This document shows, piece by piece, positions 53,884-64,000 of a stretch of DNA of 64,000 nucleotides. Source of the DNA: Rhodococcus sp. HNM0563 (GTDB lineage Bacteria; Actinomycetota; Actinomycetes; Mycobacteriales; Mycobacteriaceae); contig NZ_JAASAF010000003.1 in NCBI RefSeq assembly GCF_012726195.1, positions 310,001-374,000 on the forward strand, written 5' to 3'. How positions within the stretch are numbered: position 1 is the first letter of the stretch; the number at the start of each line of letters is the position of its first letter. Below the pieces are notes generated by a model. The model worked only from the letters and a program-made list of their open reading frames with translations, ran no database searches and had not been told where the DNA came from. The position numbers were made by a program, and so were the translations under genes.

Positions 53884-55074
53884 TCAGCAGCTGGTCGGCG
53901 TCGGCTCCCCGCGGAACCGTGCGTCGATGTATTCGTAGGCGTCCGGGAATCCGGCGACTGCGGTCGTCATGTGTTCGGCGATCTCGTACGGCACGAAGGT
54001 CAGCGGTGCGCCCTCCGCGCAGTAGCGCCGGGCCACCTCCTCGACCGAGTCGAAGGGTGTGAGGCCATCCATCGTTCCCTGCCACACGTACAGGGGCGCG
54101 GTGGGCACACCCTCGAAATAACGCAGGCTGTTCTCCCGCAAGATCTCCCGCACCTCGGGGCTGGCCAGCAGGCTCGTGCTCGTCGCCACCTCACCCGCGC
54201 TGCGGAAGGCACCGTGGAAGAGAAGGAAACGTCGGCATTCGTTGCCCGTCCAGTCGCGCAACCACATGCCGGTGTCGTTGAGCTGCTCCGAAATGGGCAG
54301 GCGTTCCGGATATTCGCGTTCGAGGCCGATCGCAGCGGCGAAGGCCAGACCGAATCCCGGGTGCGGGTTGAGGCCGAGGCCGTCGGCCATCTGTTCGAGA
54401 TCGGCGGGTATCCCGCCCGCCACCACCGCGGTCAGGTCCAGTTCCGGCGCGTAGGTGGGGGCCAGTGCCGCGGCCCACGCGCTCGCCATTCCGCCTCCCG
54501 AATATCCGGCCAGCGCGACCGGACTTTCGTCGAGACCCAGCTCGGCGACACGTTGCACCGCGCGCACGCTGTCCAGCGTGATCATCCCGCCCAGTTTCGC
54601 CGCGCCGTACGCTCCGGTGGGGCCGAGATGATCGGGGACGGATACCGCCCAGCCACGTTCGAGACCCAACATCATTCCGGGCGATTCCTGCAGCTCCATG
54701 TTGAACAGCGAGCGCGAGGGAGCACACTTGGTTCCCAGCGAGTTGATGATCGCCTGGTACGACACCAACGGCGGGTTCTCGACACCGCGGGGCAACAGCA
54801 CCGTGGTCACCGCGAGGATCGGGTTGTCCAACGAGTTGGTCGACCGGAACGCGACCTGCCAGCCGTCCGAGTTCGGATACATCCAGGTATCGATACGGCG
54901 TGTGCGGACGACATCACCGGGTTGCTTCTCGGCGAGGTCGGCGGGTGCGGAATAGAACGGATCCGGATCGGGATCCGGGTACATCGGATCGGCAGCCGCG
55001 ACGAGCGGCATACCCATTCCCACAAGAACGGCCCCGAGGACCGTTGCCACCACCGTGCCGAGCCTTTGTCGCAT
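53884..55074 (-). CDS. Secretory lipase (LIP family)
   Basis: 396 residues. A Sec signal peptide (MRQRLGTVVATVLGAVLVGM, cleaved near AAADP) is followed by an alpha/beta hydrolase. The nucleophile elbow is VALAGYSGGGMAS (GxSxG), the Asp is likely in QGTMDGLTPFDSV, and the His in EIAEHMTT. This pattern matches the secretory lipase family found in Rhodococcus and in Candida. AAGGG lies seven bases before ATG 55074. It should hydrolyse acylglycerols outside the cell; substrate range unknown. Confidence 0.88.
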   Translation of the reverse strand: MRQRLGTVVATVLGAVLVGMGMPLVAAADPMYPDPDPDPFYSAPADLAEKQPGDVVRTRRIDTWMYPNSDGWQVAFRSTNSLDNPILAVTTVLLPRGVENPPLVSYQAIINSLGTKCAPSRSLFNMELQESPGMMLGLERGWAVSVPDHLGPTGAYGAAKLGGMITLDSVRAVQRVAELGLDESPVALAGYSGGGMASAWAAALAPTYAPELDLTAVVAGGIPADLEQMADGLGLNPHPGFGLAFAAAIGLEREYPERLPISEQLNDTGMWLRDWTGNECRRFLLFHGAFRSAGEVATSTSLLASPEVREILRENSLRYFEGVPTAPLYVWQGTMDGLTPFDSVEEVARRYCAEGAPLTFVPYEIAEHMTTAVAGFPDAYEYIDARFRGEPTPTSC

Positions 55075-55186
55075 GAGTACCCTTCCCGGTTTTCCGCATC
55101 ACCAGCGGCCAACCGCTCTATACTCACGACCCGGTCGTTCGTTACCGGTGGATTACGGAATTTTGGGAAGGCAATGGGATTTCGGT

Positions 55187-56140
55187 CTACTGCACGAGGG
55201 AGAGGGCAATTCCGTCGAGGATGTCGTGCTCGCTCACAACAAGTTCGGTGATTCCGGCACGTCGACCGAGTTCCTCGGCGAGCACAGTGGTCACGATCGA
55301 ACCACCACCGATGACGTCGACACGACCTTCATGCATGGGTCCGAGTGCCGCACGTTCGGCGCGGGTCGCGGCGACGAGTCCGTCGCACACTTCCTTCAAC
55401 CGGTCGAACGGGACCGACGACAGGTGAATCTTCGCCGGGTCGTACACGTCGAGGTCGTGGGCCAGCGCGGCCAATGTGGTCATCGTTCCCGCGACACCCA
55501 CCCAGGTGCGTGCTTCCGCGACGGGAACGCGTTCGAGCGCTTCGGCGATCTTCTCCCCCGCGACCACGCGCGCAGCCGCGACCTGGTCGGCGGTGGGTGG
55601 GTCGTCGTGCAGGCACCGCTCGGTCAGACGCACACACCCGATGTCGGTGGAATAGGCGGCATGCACACCGTTTTCGTCGCCCAGCACCACTTCGGTCGAG
55701 CCGCCGCCGAGGTCGACGACGACGAACGGCCCACGCGCAGGGTCTAGTTCGCCCACAGCACCGGTGAACGACAGTCGGGCCTCTTCGTCGCCGGTGATCA
55801 CCTCGGCTTCGGCACCGGGGATCACGGCCCCGAGCACGTCGCGGGTCATCGCGAAGAAGTCCTCGCGGTTCTGTGCATCGCGGGTCGCCGACGTCGCGAC
55901 CATCCGCACGGCCGTTGCGCCGGTTTCGCGGATGAGATCCGCGTACTCGACGAGTGCGACGCGGGTACGTTCGATTGCTTCGGGGGCGAGGCGGCCGGTG
56001 GCGTCGACGCCCTGCCCGAGTCGCACGACCTTCATGAGTCGGGTGACGTCAGTGAGGCTTCCGTCGTCGGCGATGTCGGCGATCAGCAGGCGGATCGAGT
56101 TGGTACCGCAGTCGATGCCTGCGACACGAACAGCGCTCAC
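55187..56140 (-). CDS. ppx: Exopolyphosphatase / guanosine pentaphosphatase (Ppx/GppA)
   Basis: 317 residues, only the two N-terminal actin-like domains. GIDCGTNSIRLLIAD and VVDLGGGSTEVVLG are the phosphate-binding signatures. The C-terminal HD domain of long Ppx is absent, as in Rv1026 (Ppx2). It releases phosphate from polyphosphate or pppGpp. GTG 56140 overlaps the DUF501 stop (GTGA), placing it in one operon with eno, divIC and DUF501. Confidence 0.93.
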   Translation of the reverse strand: MSAVRVAGIDCGTNSIRLLIADIADDGSLTDVTRLMKVVRLGQGVDATGRLAPEAIERTRVALVEYADLIRETGATAVRMVATSATRDAQNREDFFAMTRDVLGAVIPGAEAEVITGDEEARLSFTGAVGELDPARGPFVVVDLGGGSTEVVLGDENGVHAAYSTDIGCVRLTERCLHDDPPTADQVAAARVVAGEKIAEALERVPVAEARTWVGVAGTMTTLAALAHDLDVYDPAKIHLSSVPFDRLKEVCDGLVAATRAERAALGPMHEGRVDVIGGGSIVTTVLAEELGRRAGITELVVSEHDILDGIALSLVQ

Positions 56141-56664
56141 TGGGATTCTCCGCGCAGTTCGGCGTAGGTGGGCCAGTCGGCGGGGATCGCGGTGCCGCGC
56201 AGGCCTGCGTCGGCAGCGAGCGCGACCGATTCGTCACCGAGCGGGTTGAGGCCCGGCCCCTTGGCAAGCGAATGAGCGATGAGCACGTGCAGGCATTTGA
56301 CGCGGTCGGGCATACCGCCGCCGGTGAAGTCGGTGCCGAGGGATTCGATGGCGTTGCGCTCGTCGAGGTAGGACTGGTGTGCGCGTCGGTACGCGGCGGC
56401 AAGATCGGTGTCGGTGCTGAGCCGCTCCGTCATCTCCCGCATCACGCCTGCCGATTCCTGTCGACTCGCCTCGGCGGTGAGCCGGGGGTCGGTCAGGTAG
56501 TAGAGCGTGGGGAACGGTGTGCCGTCGGGCAGCTTCGGTGCGGTCTTGACCACGCCGGGAGTTCCGTCGGGACTGCGGTAGGCGATGGCGAGGACGCCGC
56601 GGGGTTCGCGCCCGAGCTGGGCGGCGACGGCGTCGAGGTCTTCCTGCGGAACGGGAGCGGTCAC
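56137..56664 (-). CDS. DUF501 family protein
   Basis: 175 residues. The family signature LPTLYYLTDPRL (here FPTLYYLTDPRLTAEAS) and GGMPDRVKCLHVLIAHSLAKG are present. DUF501 proteins are actinobacterial and always near ppx and divIC; function unknown. GTG 56664 overlaps the divIC stop codon (GTGA) and has AGGAG upstream. Position equals Rv1025. Confidence 0.9.
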   Translation of the reverse strand: MTAPVPQEDLDAVAAQLGREPRGVLAIAYRSPDGTPGVVKTAPKLPDGTPFPTLYYLTDPRLTAEASRQESAGVMREMTERLSTDTDLAAAYRRAHQSYLDERNAIESLGTDFTGGGMPDRVKCLHVLIAHSLAKGPGLNPLGDESVALAADAGLRGTAIPADWPTYAELRGESQ

Positions 56665-57362
56665 CCGGGGATATCTCCTGGTTCTGGGGGTGCCACGGGC
56701 ATGTGCTGCGGCACCGGGTCGGTCTCGGGTTCGGGTGGCGGTTCGACCACCGAAAGCCACAGGTCGCTGTACCACGCGCCGGTGGACGGTGTTTCCGGTT
56801 CCTTCTCCTCGTCGACGAGGGCCACGTCGCCGGGCAGCTGCACCTGGTATGGGATGTCGCCCGGCATCACGAAGCCGAGACGGTTGCGTGCTTCCGCCCT
56901 GATCCAGGCGGGGTCTTCGATGTGGGCCTTCTGGGCTTCGAGGGCCGCGATCTCGCCTTCGAGCTGCTCGCGTTCCTGCGCGATCTGCTCCGCCTCCGAC
57001 CGTTGGCTGACGTAGGTGCGCAGCGGCACCGCAAGTGTCAGTGCGAGTCCGCACACGACGAGGGCGAGGATCACCGCCCGCCCGGTGGACAATCCGAGGA
57101 TGGTGCGTTCGGTGCGGGGACGACGACCGTAGCGCGGAGCTCCGACGCGGGTGGGCCGGGCACGGCCCGTACTGCCCCGCCCGCGACGGGACGAATGAAC
57201 AGGATCCTCTCGACCTGCGGGTCGTGCGCCCGCGGTTTCGGGACCGAGGTCGGCCGGTGCGGTAGATCCCGACGGGCGGGTCCGACTGGGACGGCGGGTC
57301 GCGGCCGCACCGTCGGTGCGGCTGCGGCGGGCGCCGGGCCGGGATCTACCGCGCTGGCTCAT
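56661..57362 (-). CDS. Septum formation initiator (FtsB/DivIC-like)
   Basis: 233 residues. A long basic, disordered cytoplasmic N-terminus (about 1-90) precedes one membrane helix (VILALVVCGLALTLAVPL, about 95-113). A coiled coil follows (SEAEQIAQEREQLEGEIAAL) with the DivIC motif DPAWIRAEARNRLGFVMPGD. It forms part of the FtsQ-FtsB-FtsL divisome subcomplex. A Pro-rich extracytoplasmic tail is typical of actinobacteria. ATG 57362 is eight bases after the eno stop. Equals Rv1024. Confidence 0.9.
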   Translation of the reverse strand: MSQRGRSRPGARRSRTDGAAATRRPSRTRPSGSTAPADLGPETAGARPAGREDPVHSSRRGRGSTGRARPTRVGAPRYGRRPRTERTILGLSTGRAVILALVVCGLALTLAVPLRTYVSQRSEAEQIAQEREQLEGEIAALEAQKAHIEDPAWIRAEARNRLGFVMPGDIPYQVQLPGDVALVDEEKEPETPSTGAWYSDLWLSVVEPPPEPETDPVPQHMPVAPPEPGDIPG

Positions 57363-57370
57363 ACCTGGCT

Positions 57371-58681
<1,311 letters not shown>

Positions 58682-58784
58682 TCACGCTGCGGGGTCTGCA
58701 CGCTGGGGACAGCCTAACCGCCACGACCAGGCAGTGAAGCACGGGCGCGCCGCCCGGAGAAGTACGGGCGCGTCGACTCGGCCG

Positions 58785-59561
58785 TCACGGCCGCACACCC
58801 ACGCTGTATGCGGCGGCGCGGTCGCGGACCAGGGCGAGATAGTCGCCCGAGTAGTTGTAGGCCATCAAGGCCCTCGTCCAGCCTTCCGGAGTGGTGAGAT
58901 CTCCGCCTCGATCACACAGGTAGCGTCCCGCTGAGAGAGCTGCGTCGTCGATGTTGTCCGGTTCGGCGACACCGTCACCGTTCGCGTCGACACCCCAGCT
59001 CTTCCATGTTTCGGGGATGAACTGCAGCGGACCCATCGCCCGGTCGAGGATGGGATCGCCGTCGAGCTCGCCTCCGTCGGTGTCGCGGATCTCGGCGAGG
59101 CCGGGTCCGCCGTCGAGCGGAACCCCGCGGATCTGAGGTGTCGCGGTCCCGTTCTCGTCGAGGCTCGCTCTCCCGTGCCTGCCGTGGTTGCTCTCGACGC
59201 TGCCGATCCCCGCGAGGGTGGTCCACGCCAGTCCGCATTCGCTGTTCGACGAGGCGAGAACTGCCGCGGCGTGCCCGTATGCCTCCAGCGCGACGACCGG
59301 GATCCCCAGTGTGTCGGCCTGAGGTTCTGCCCAATCACGTAGGAGGGCAGAGGTCCGGCCCGGACCTTCGAAATCGATGGGCGGCACGGGCACACCGGGG
59401 CCGGGCGGAACACCGTCGGGAACCTCTATTCGTGGCAGCTGGGGCGAACGGAGGTTGGAACCCACCGCGATGATCACCACCACTATCAGCGCGCTGAATA
59501 CGAGCAGCGGCCAGGCCGAGCGACGACGTCGTGGAGCGGGATACACATCTCCATCTTCCAC
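58785..59561 (-). CDS. Membrane-anchored lytic murein transglycosylase
   Basis: 258 residues. A basic N-terminus (RRRR) and one membrane helix (WPLLVFSALIVVVIIAVG) precede an SLT-type domain with catalytic Glu in GIGSVESNHGRHG, then DRAMGPLQFIPETWKSWG and DDAALSAGRYLCDRGGD. It cuts peptidoglycan glycan strands. The position next to eno matches LpqU (Rv1022), but this protein has a membrane helix rather than a lipobox. GTG 59561 lacks a Shine-Dalgarno; GTG five codons downstream is possible. Confidence 0.85.
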   Translation of the reverse strand: MEDGDVYPAPRRRRSAWPLLVFSALIVVVIIAVGSNLRSPQLPRIEVPDGVPPGPGVPVPPIDFEGPGRTSALLRDWAEPQADTLGIPVVALEAYGHAAAVLASSNSECGLAWTTLAGIGSVESNHGRHGRASLDENGTATPQIRGVPLDGGPGLAEIRDTDGGELDGDPILDRAMGPLQFIPETWKSWGVDANGDGVAEPDNIDDAALSAGRYLCDRGGDLTTPEGWTRALMAYNYSGDYLALVRDRAAAYSVGVRP

Positions 59562-59589
59562 ATGCCCGAAGAACCGCAGGTGAACGCGC

Positions 59590-59622
59590 CTGCGCGGGTG
59601 ATCACGAAGATCACCCGCGCAG
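59590..59622 (-). terminator. Stem-loop after galE
   Basis: Fourteen-base perfect arms (59590-59603, 59609-59622) with loop ACGAA, 27 bases after the galE stop. Confidence 0.7.
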
Positions 59623-59649
59623 ACTCGGACGGTGGAAACCCCGAGGGGT

Positions 59650-60660
<1,011 letters not shown>

Positions 60661-60732
60661 GGCTTCCACCCTTCATGCCAGGAGAGTTGCACGTACTCGA
60701 AAAGTTCTCTTACTCGGTTCGATTCGGTCGGG

Positions 60733-62181
60733 TCAGGTCGTCTTGTTGCCATGGATAACAGCGCCGAAGGTCCTGCACAGGATCGACAGATCCATTACGA
60801 AAGACCAGTTTTCGACATATCGGAGATCCGCCCGGTCTGCTTCCTCCGACGAGGGATTGCAGGCTCCGCCGATCCGCCACAATCCGGTGAAACCCGGTTT
60901 GACGACCAGGCGGTGTGCCCCGCCCCGGCCGCCGTACCAGGACCGGCACTCGAGTGGCACCCGAGGTCCGACGAGCGCCAAGGTGCCTCCCACCACGTTG
61001 AACAGTTCGGGTAGTTCGTCGATGAAGTGCCTGCGAAGGAACCTGCCGACCCTGCCCGTCCGGAGATCGTCTCGAAACGCATACACGGCGAATGCGCGAC
61101 CGTCGCGCCCCACCCGGTCCCGCTCGAGGAGCACAGGACCCGAACCGTCGAATCGGATGGTCGCAGCAACGAGTGCGAGCACGGGCGCAAGGACGATGAG
61201 AAGCAGCAATGCGAACACCCGGTCGGCGATGTTCTTCGCGACCCATGTCGGGCCACTGTACCGAGGCGCACTCACCTGCAGCAGAGGAAGACCGGCAAGG
61301 GGCGAGATGTGCAGGCGCGGACCGACGACGTCGATGAGGATCGGGGCGATGATGAGATCCACCCCGACGCTCTCGAGGTCGCGATCGAGGGTCCGCATTC
61401 GCGCGCACGAACACCTGTCGGACGGGAGCAGTGCGACCGCGTCGAACTTGTGGACCTCGGCGACCCTGAGGATGTCGGCGTCGGTTCCCAGTACCGGAAC
61501 GTCGTCTATCGCCACTGGCGGTGCGAGTGGAGCGTCTCCCTCCGCGTCGACAGCAAGGCAGACACCCTCCACCTTCCAACCGGATTTCTCCGGTCCGTTC
61601 GTGCGACCGACGAGTTCATGGACCTCTTCCGCATTCCCGACGACGAGGACGGAGCGCAGCCATTTTCCTCGACTCCGGACACGCAACACTATGATCCGCA
61701 TCATCTTTCGAGTTGCGAGCGTCAGCGCCAGCGCCAGCGGAAGCGCACCGAAAATGTACATCCCGGCCTGAGCCGCACCCAGCATGTATGCAAGGATCGC
61801 CGATGCTGCAATCGCATAGAGATAGGCACGGACGATTCTGCGGTACTCTTCCGGGCCCGATCCCAGAATTCTTCTGTCCCAGCATTTCTGAGATGCAACG
61901 GACAGCACCGTGACGACGATGCAGATCACGAGAACGGCAACCCTCTGCCCATCGGCGAGTGCGACGTTCGGGTGGTATCCGACGGCGACGATGAGGTTTG
62001 CCAGGGCGAGACAGAGCAGGTCGCAGCACAGCACCGAGACTTTGTAGCGACGCTCCCATCGCGCGGGACGCACGATGCGGTCGGGCACGACGATTCCGGG
62101 CGCAGCGAACGCACGAACCGGAGCAGTCGAGTTTCGTACTGGTGCGGCGACTGCGTCATACCCGCCGATACGCTTGTACAT
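60733..62181 (-). CDS. Polyprenyl glycosylphosphotransferase (WcaJ/WbaP-type sugar transferase)
   Basis: 482 residues. Four to five N-terminal membrane helices, a Rossmann-like CoA-binding-type middle (VLVVGNAEEVHEL), and a C-terminal bacterial sugar transferase domain with DRVGRDGRAFAVYAFR, FIDELPELFNVVGGTLALVGPR, KPGFTGLWRIGG and DLRYVENWSFVMDL. It starts a surface polysaccharide by moving a sugar-phosphate to a lipid carrier. The segment of about 30 residues normally between FR and RVGRFLRR is almost missing (only DDLRTG). ATG 62181 is used. Confidence 0.88.
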   Translation of the reverse strand: MYKRIGGYDAVAAPVRNSTAPVRAFAAPGIVVPDRIVRPARWERRYKVSVLCCDLLCLALANLIVAVGYHPNVALADGQRVAVLVICIVVTVLSVASQKCWDRRILGSGPEEYRRIVRAYLYAIAASAILAYMLGAAQAGMYIFGALPLALALTLATRKMMRIIVLRVRSRGKWLRSVLVVGNAEEVHELVGRTNGPEKSGWKVEGVCLAVDAEGDAPLAPPVAIDDVPVLGTDADILRVAEVHKFDAVALLPSDRCSCARMRTLDRDLESVGVDLIIAPILIDVVGPRLHISPLAGLPLLQVSAPRYSGPTWVAKNIADRVFALLLLIVLAPVLALVAATIRFDGSGPVLLERDRVGRDGRAFAVYAFRDDLRTGRVGRFLRRHFIDELPELFNVVGGTLALVGPRVPLECRSWYGGRGGAHRLVVKPGFTGLWRIGGACNPSSEEADRADLRYVENWSFVMDLSILCRTFGAVIHGNKTT

Positions 62182-62274
62182 CAAGGTCACCCCTGTTCGG
62201 AGCCGTCGGACCCCCGACACTCAAACCGTACCTTGAGACTGTTTTATCCGCAATAACAAACTATAGGTTCGTCG

Positions 62275-64000
62275 CTAGAGTGCGACGTCTCCGAGGAACA
62301 TCCGGTGGGAATTGCCGCCGACGACGTTCCAGGGCAACGCGAGCGCACCGACCTCCAGCAGCCGCTGGATCTCCTCCGGCCCCTTCGGCATGCTCATCAG
62401 AAAACCCTGCGCCCGAACACAACCCACGTCGAGAAGGTAGCTCACCGCACCCACGGATTCGACACCCTCGGCCACCACATCGAGCCCGAAGGACGCGGCC
62501 AGCCCGACGATCGAATCGATGATGACTCTGTCGCCTTCGCTTCGATCGAGATTCTGCACGAACACCTTGTCGATCTTGAGGGTGTCGACAGGAAGAGACT
62601 TGAGATGACCGAGAGAACTGTATCCGGTTCCGAAGTCGTCGATTGCGATCCGCACTCCCAATCGCTCGAGTTTCGAGAGCGTGGACCGTGTACGCCGCAG
62701 GTCGCCGACAACCACATTCTCGGTGATCTCGAGGCACAATTCCGAGCCGAGGAGACCGTACTGCTCTAGAACCTGCTTCACATAGATGTCGAAATCCATG
62801 GAAACCAACTGAACCGGCGACACATTGACACTCATGATCAGGTCGAGTTCTCGGAAATCACGCTTCCACTGCCCCAGCTGTGCGCATGCAGTATCGATCA
62901 CCCAGGCACCGAGTTCACCTGCCAGATTGGTGGATTCGGCGACCTCGATGAACTCCAGCGGTTGCAGTTTTCCCAGCACCGGGTGGTTCCATCGCACCAG
63001 CGCTTCGAGCCCCAGTATCCTGCCGGTGCGCAGATCGACCTCGGGTTGGTATTCGAGCATCAGGTGGTCGTCGTCGATCGACGTGCGCAGGTTCATCTCG
63101 ATGATCGTTCGCCGCTCGCCCATATCGTTCATGTCTTCGGTGAATACGCCGACACTGTTCCCACCCTGCGCCTTCGCAGACATCATTGCCTGGTCGGCCC
63201 GGCTGAGCAGAGTGACCGCCAAGACCTCGCCGGGTTCGCCGAGCGCGACCCCCACACTCACACCGCGCCCGACCGTCTGGCCGTCCAAGGCGACGGACTC
63301 TCCGACATGTTGCAGCATCGCTTCTGCCCGACCGGTCACCTCGTCCAGTGTCGCGGGACCGTCGAGCACCACCACGAATTCATCGCCACCCAGCCGCGCG
63401 ACCATGTCGTCACGCCCGTTTCCATCCGACAAACGTTGAGCGATCCGGCACAGGTAGGTGTCGGCTGCGCGGTGACCAAGAAAATCGTTGAGTGCCTTCA
63501 GCCGATCGAGATCGAGGAACAGCACTCCGACAGGACCGGGCTTACCTGCGCACAATCGGTCGTCGAGATACTCGAACAGAGCGCGCCTGCTCGCAAGTCC
63601 CGTCAGCGCATCATGATAGGCCGCGTACCTCAGATCCTCCTCCGCACGAATCCGTGCCTGCACCTGGGTCAGCAATGCGGCGATCAATTTCAGCGTGATG
63701 ACCTCGTTGTCGTTCCAGGCCCGATCGCCTTCTTTGATCAGTCCCAACGCGCCGGTCGTGATCGGTCCGGAAACGAGGGGTACGGCCGCCACTGACACAT
63801 TCGGCATCCCCGACCCCTCGAAGACCCGGTGCTCGTATCCCTCCCAGCCGGGATCGGAGGCCGCCTGCGTGCGCGGGCGACTCAGCAACGGCTCCTTCAT
63901 CGTGGCGGAAGCCGCGAAGATCGGGTCCGCATTGTGGAAGTGGATCACCCCGAGCGGGTCGGGATCCGGGATTGCCGGCCTCTGCGGCCATTCGGCGACC
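62275..64000 (-). CDS. GAF-GGDEF-EAL cyclic-di-GMP signalling protein (5' end beyond window)
   Basis: 575 residues to the window edge with no start required. The N-terminal part resembles a GAF domain (NADPIFAASATMKEPLLSRP, VSVAAVPLVSGP). GGDEF: ARLGGDEFVVVL intact; the RxxD inhibitory site is not canonical (GRDD before MVARL). EAL: LGLEALVRW, SVNVSPVQL, ITENVV, IDDFGTGYSS, LKIDKVFV and VAEGVES are all kept, so phosphodiesterase activity is likely. It could make and degrade c-di-GMP. It is followed at 93 bases by the sugar transferase gene. Confidence 0.93.
   Translation of the reverse strand, partial: VAEWPQRPAIPDPDPLGVIHFHNADPIFAASATMKEPLLSRPRTQAASDPGWEGYEHRVFEGSGMPNVSVAAVPLVSGPITTGALGLIKEGDRAWNDNEVITLKLIAALLTQVQARIRAEEDLRYAAYHDALTGLASRRALFEYLDDRLCAGKPGPVGVLFLDLDRLKALNDFLGHRAADTYLCRIAQRLSDGNGRDDMVARLGGDEFVVVLDGPATLDEVTGRAEAMLQHVGESVALDGQTVGRGVSVGVALGEPGEVLAVTLLSRADQAMMSAKAQGGNSVGVFTEDMNDMGERRTIIEMNLRTSIDDDHLMLEYQPEVDLRTGRILGLEALVRWNHPVLGKLQPLEFIEVAESTNLAGELGAWVIDTACAQLGQWKRDFRELDLIMSVNVSPVQLVSMDFDIYVKQVLEQYGLLGSELCLEITENVVVGDLRRTRSTLSKLERLGVRIAIDDFGTGYSSLGHLKSLPVDTLKIDKVFVQNLDRSEGDRVIIDSIVGLAASFGLDVVAEGVESVGAVSYLLDVGCVRAQGFLMSMPKGPEEIQRLLEVGALALPWNVVGGNSHRMFLGDVAL

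Overview
The window is high-GC actinobacterial chromosome, most likely Rhodococcus or a close relative in the Mycobacteriales. Pointers are mycothiol metabolism (mca), a PIN-PhoH protein, actinobacterial DUF4245, DUF4307 and DUF501 proteins, a PknK-type kinase, LGFP repeats, frequent GTG starts and many apparently leaderless genes. Gene order from xseB to cbs matches, from memory, the Rv1077-Rv1107c part of Mycobacterium tuberculosis. The ppx-DUF501-divIC-eno-lytic transglycosylase block matches Rv1022-Rv1026.

Layout. (1) 1-13130 is conserved core: xseB (partial), DUF4245, glpX, fumC, an LGFP lipoprotein, a limonene-epoxide-hydrolase-like protein, a carboxymuconolactone decarboxylase-like protein, phoH (with a small overlapping upstream ORF), an isochorismatase behind an IdeR-like box, glyA, a DUF885 peptidase-like protein, coaA, a cis-prenyltransferase and a hemolysin III/TrhA protein. 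(2) 13196-26701 looks like an insertion in this backbone. It holds an MscS channel and a complete selenocysteine module: a selenocysteine formate dehydrogenase (fdhA with in-frame UGA, an Fe-S subunit, an NrfD-type anchor), selD, tRNA-Sec, selA and selB. A duplicated YhgE/Pip-like membrane protein and a divergent TetR regulator follow. (3) 26726-39537 returns to core: DUF255 protein, a small membrane protein, mca, DUF4307, greA with a structured leader, an SLT/NlpC-P60 hydrolase, a SEC-C protein, ilvA, metB, cbs and a Bax-inhibitor-1 protein. (4) 39676-53600 is more variable: RsmC-like methyltransferase, lipoprotein, pknK, corA, a csbD stress gene with a SigB/SigF-type promoter, a SulP transporter, secreted proteins, a plasmid/phage-like HTH protein beside a gene remnant, and an MFS transporter. 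(5) 53712-59561 holds tRNA-Leu(UAA), a secreted lipase, ppx, DUF501, divIC, eno and a lytic transglycosylase. (6) 59650-64000 holds galE, a polyprenyl glycosylphosphotransferase and the 3' part of a GAF-GGDEF-EAL gene, suggesting c-di-GMP-linked surface polysaccharide.

The selenocysteine module is self-contained. SelD makes selenophosphate, SelA converts Ser-tRNA-Sec to Sec-tRNA-Sec, SelB delivers it to the UGA in fdhA through a SECIS hairpin, and the only visible client is the formate dehydrogenase beside it. The FeS and NrfD-like subunits should pass formate electrons to the quinone pool.

There is no rRNA, CRISPR array, insertion sequence or intact prophage. Many gene ends are marked by long perfect stem-loops without a clear T-tract.
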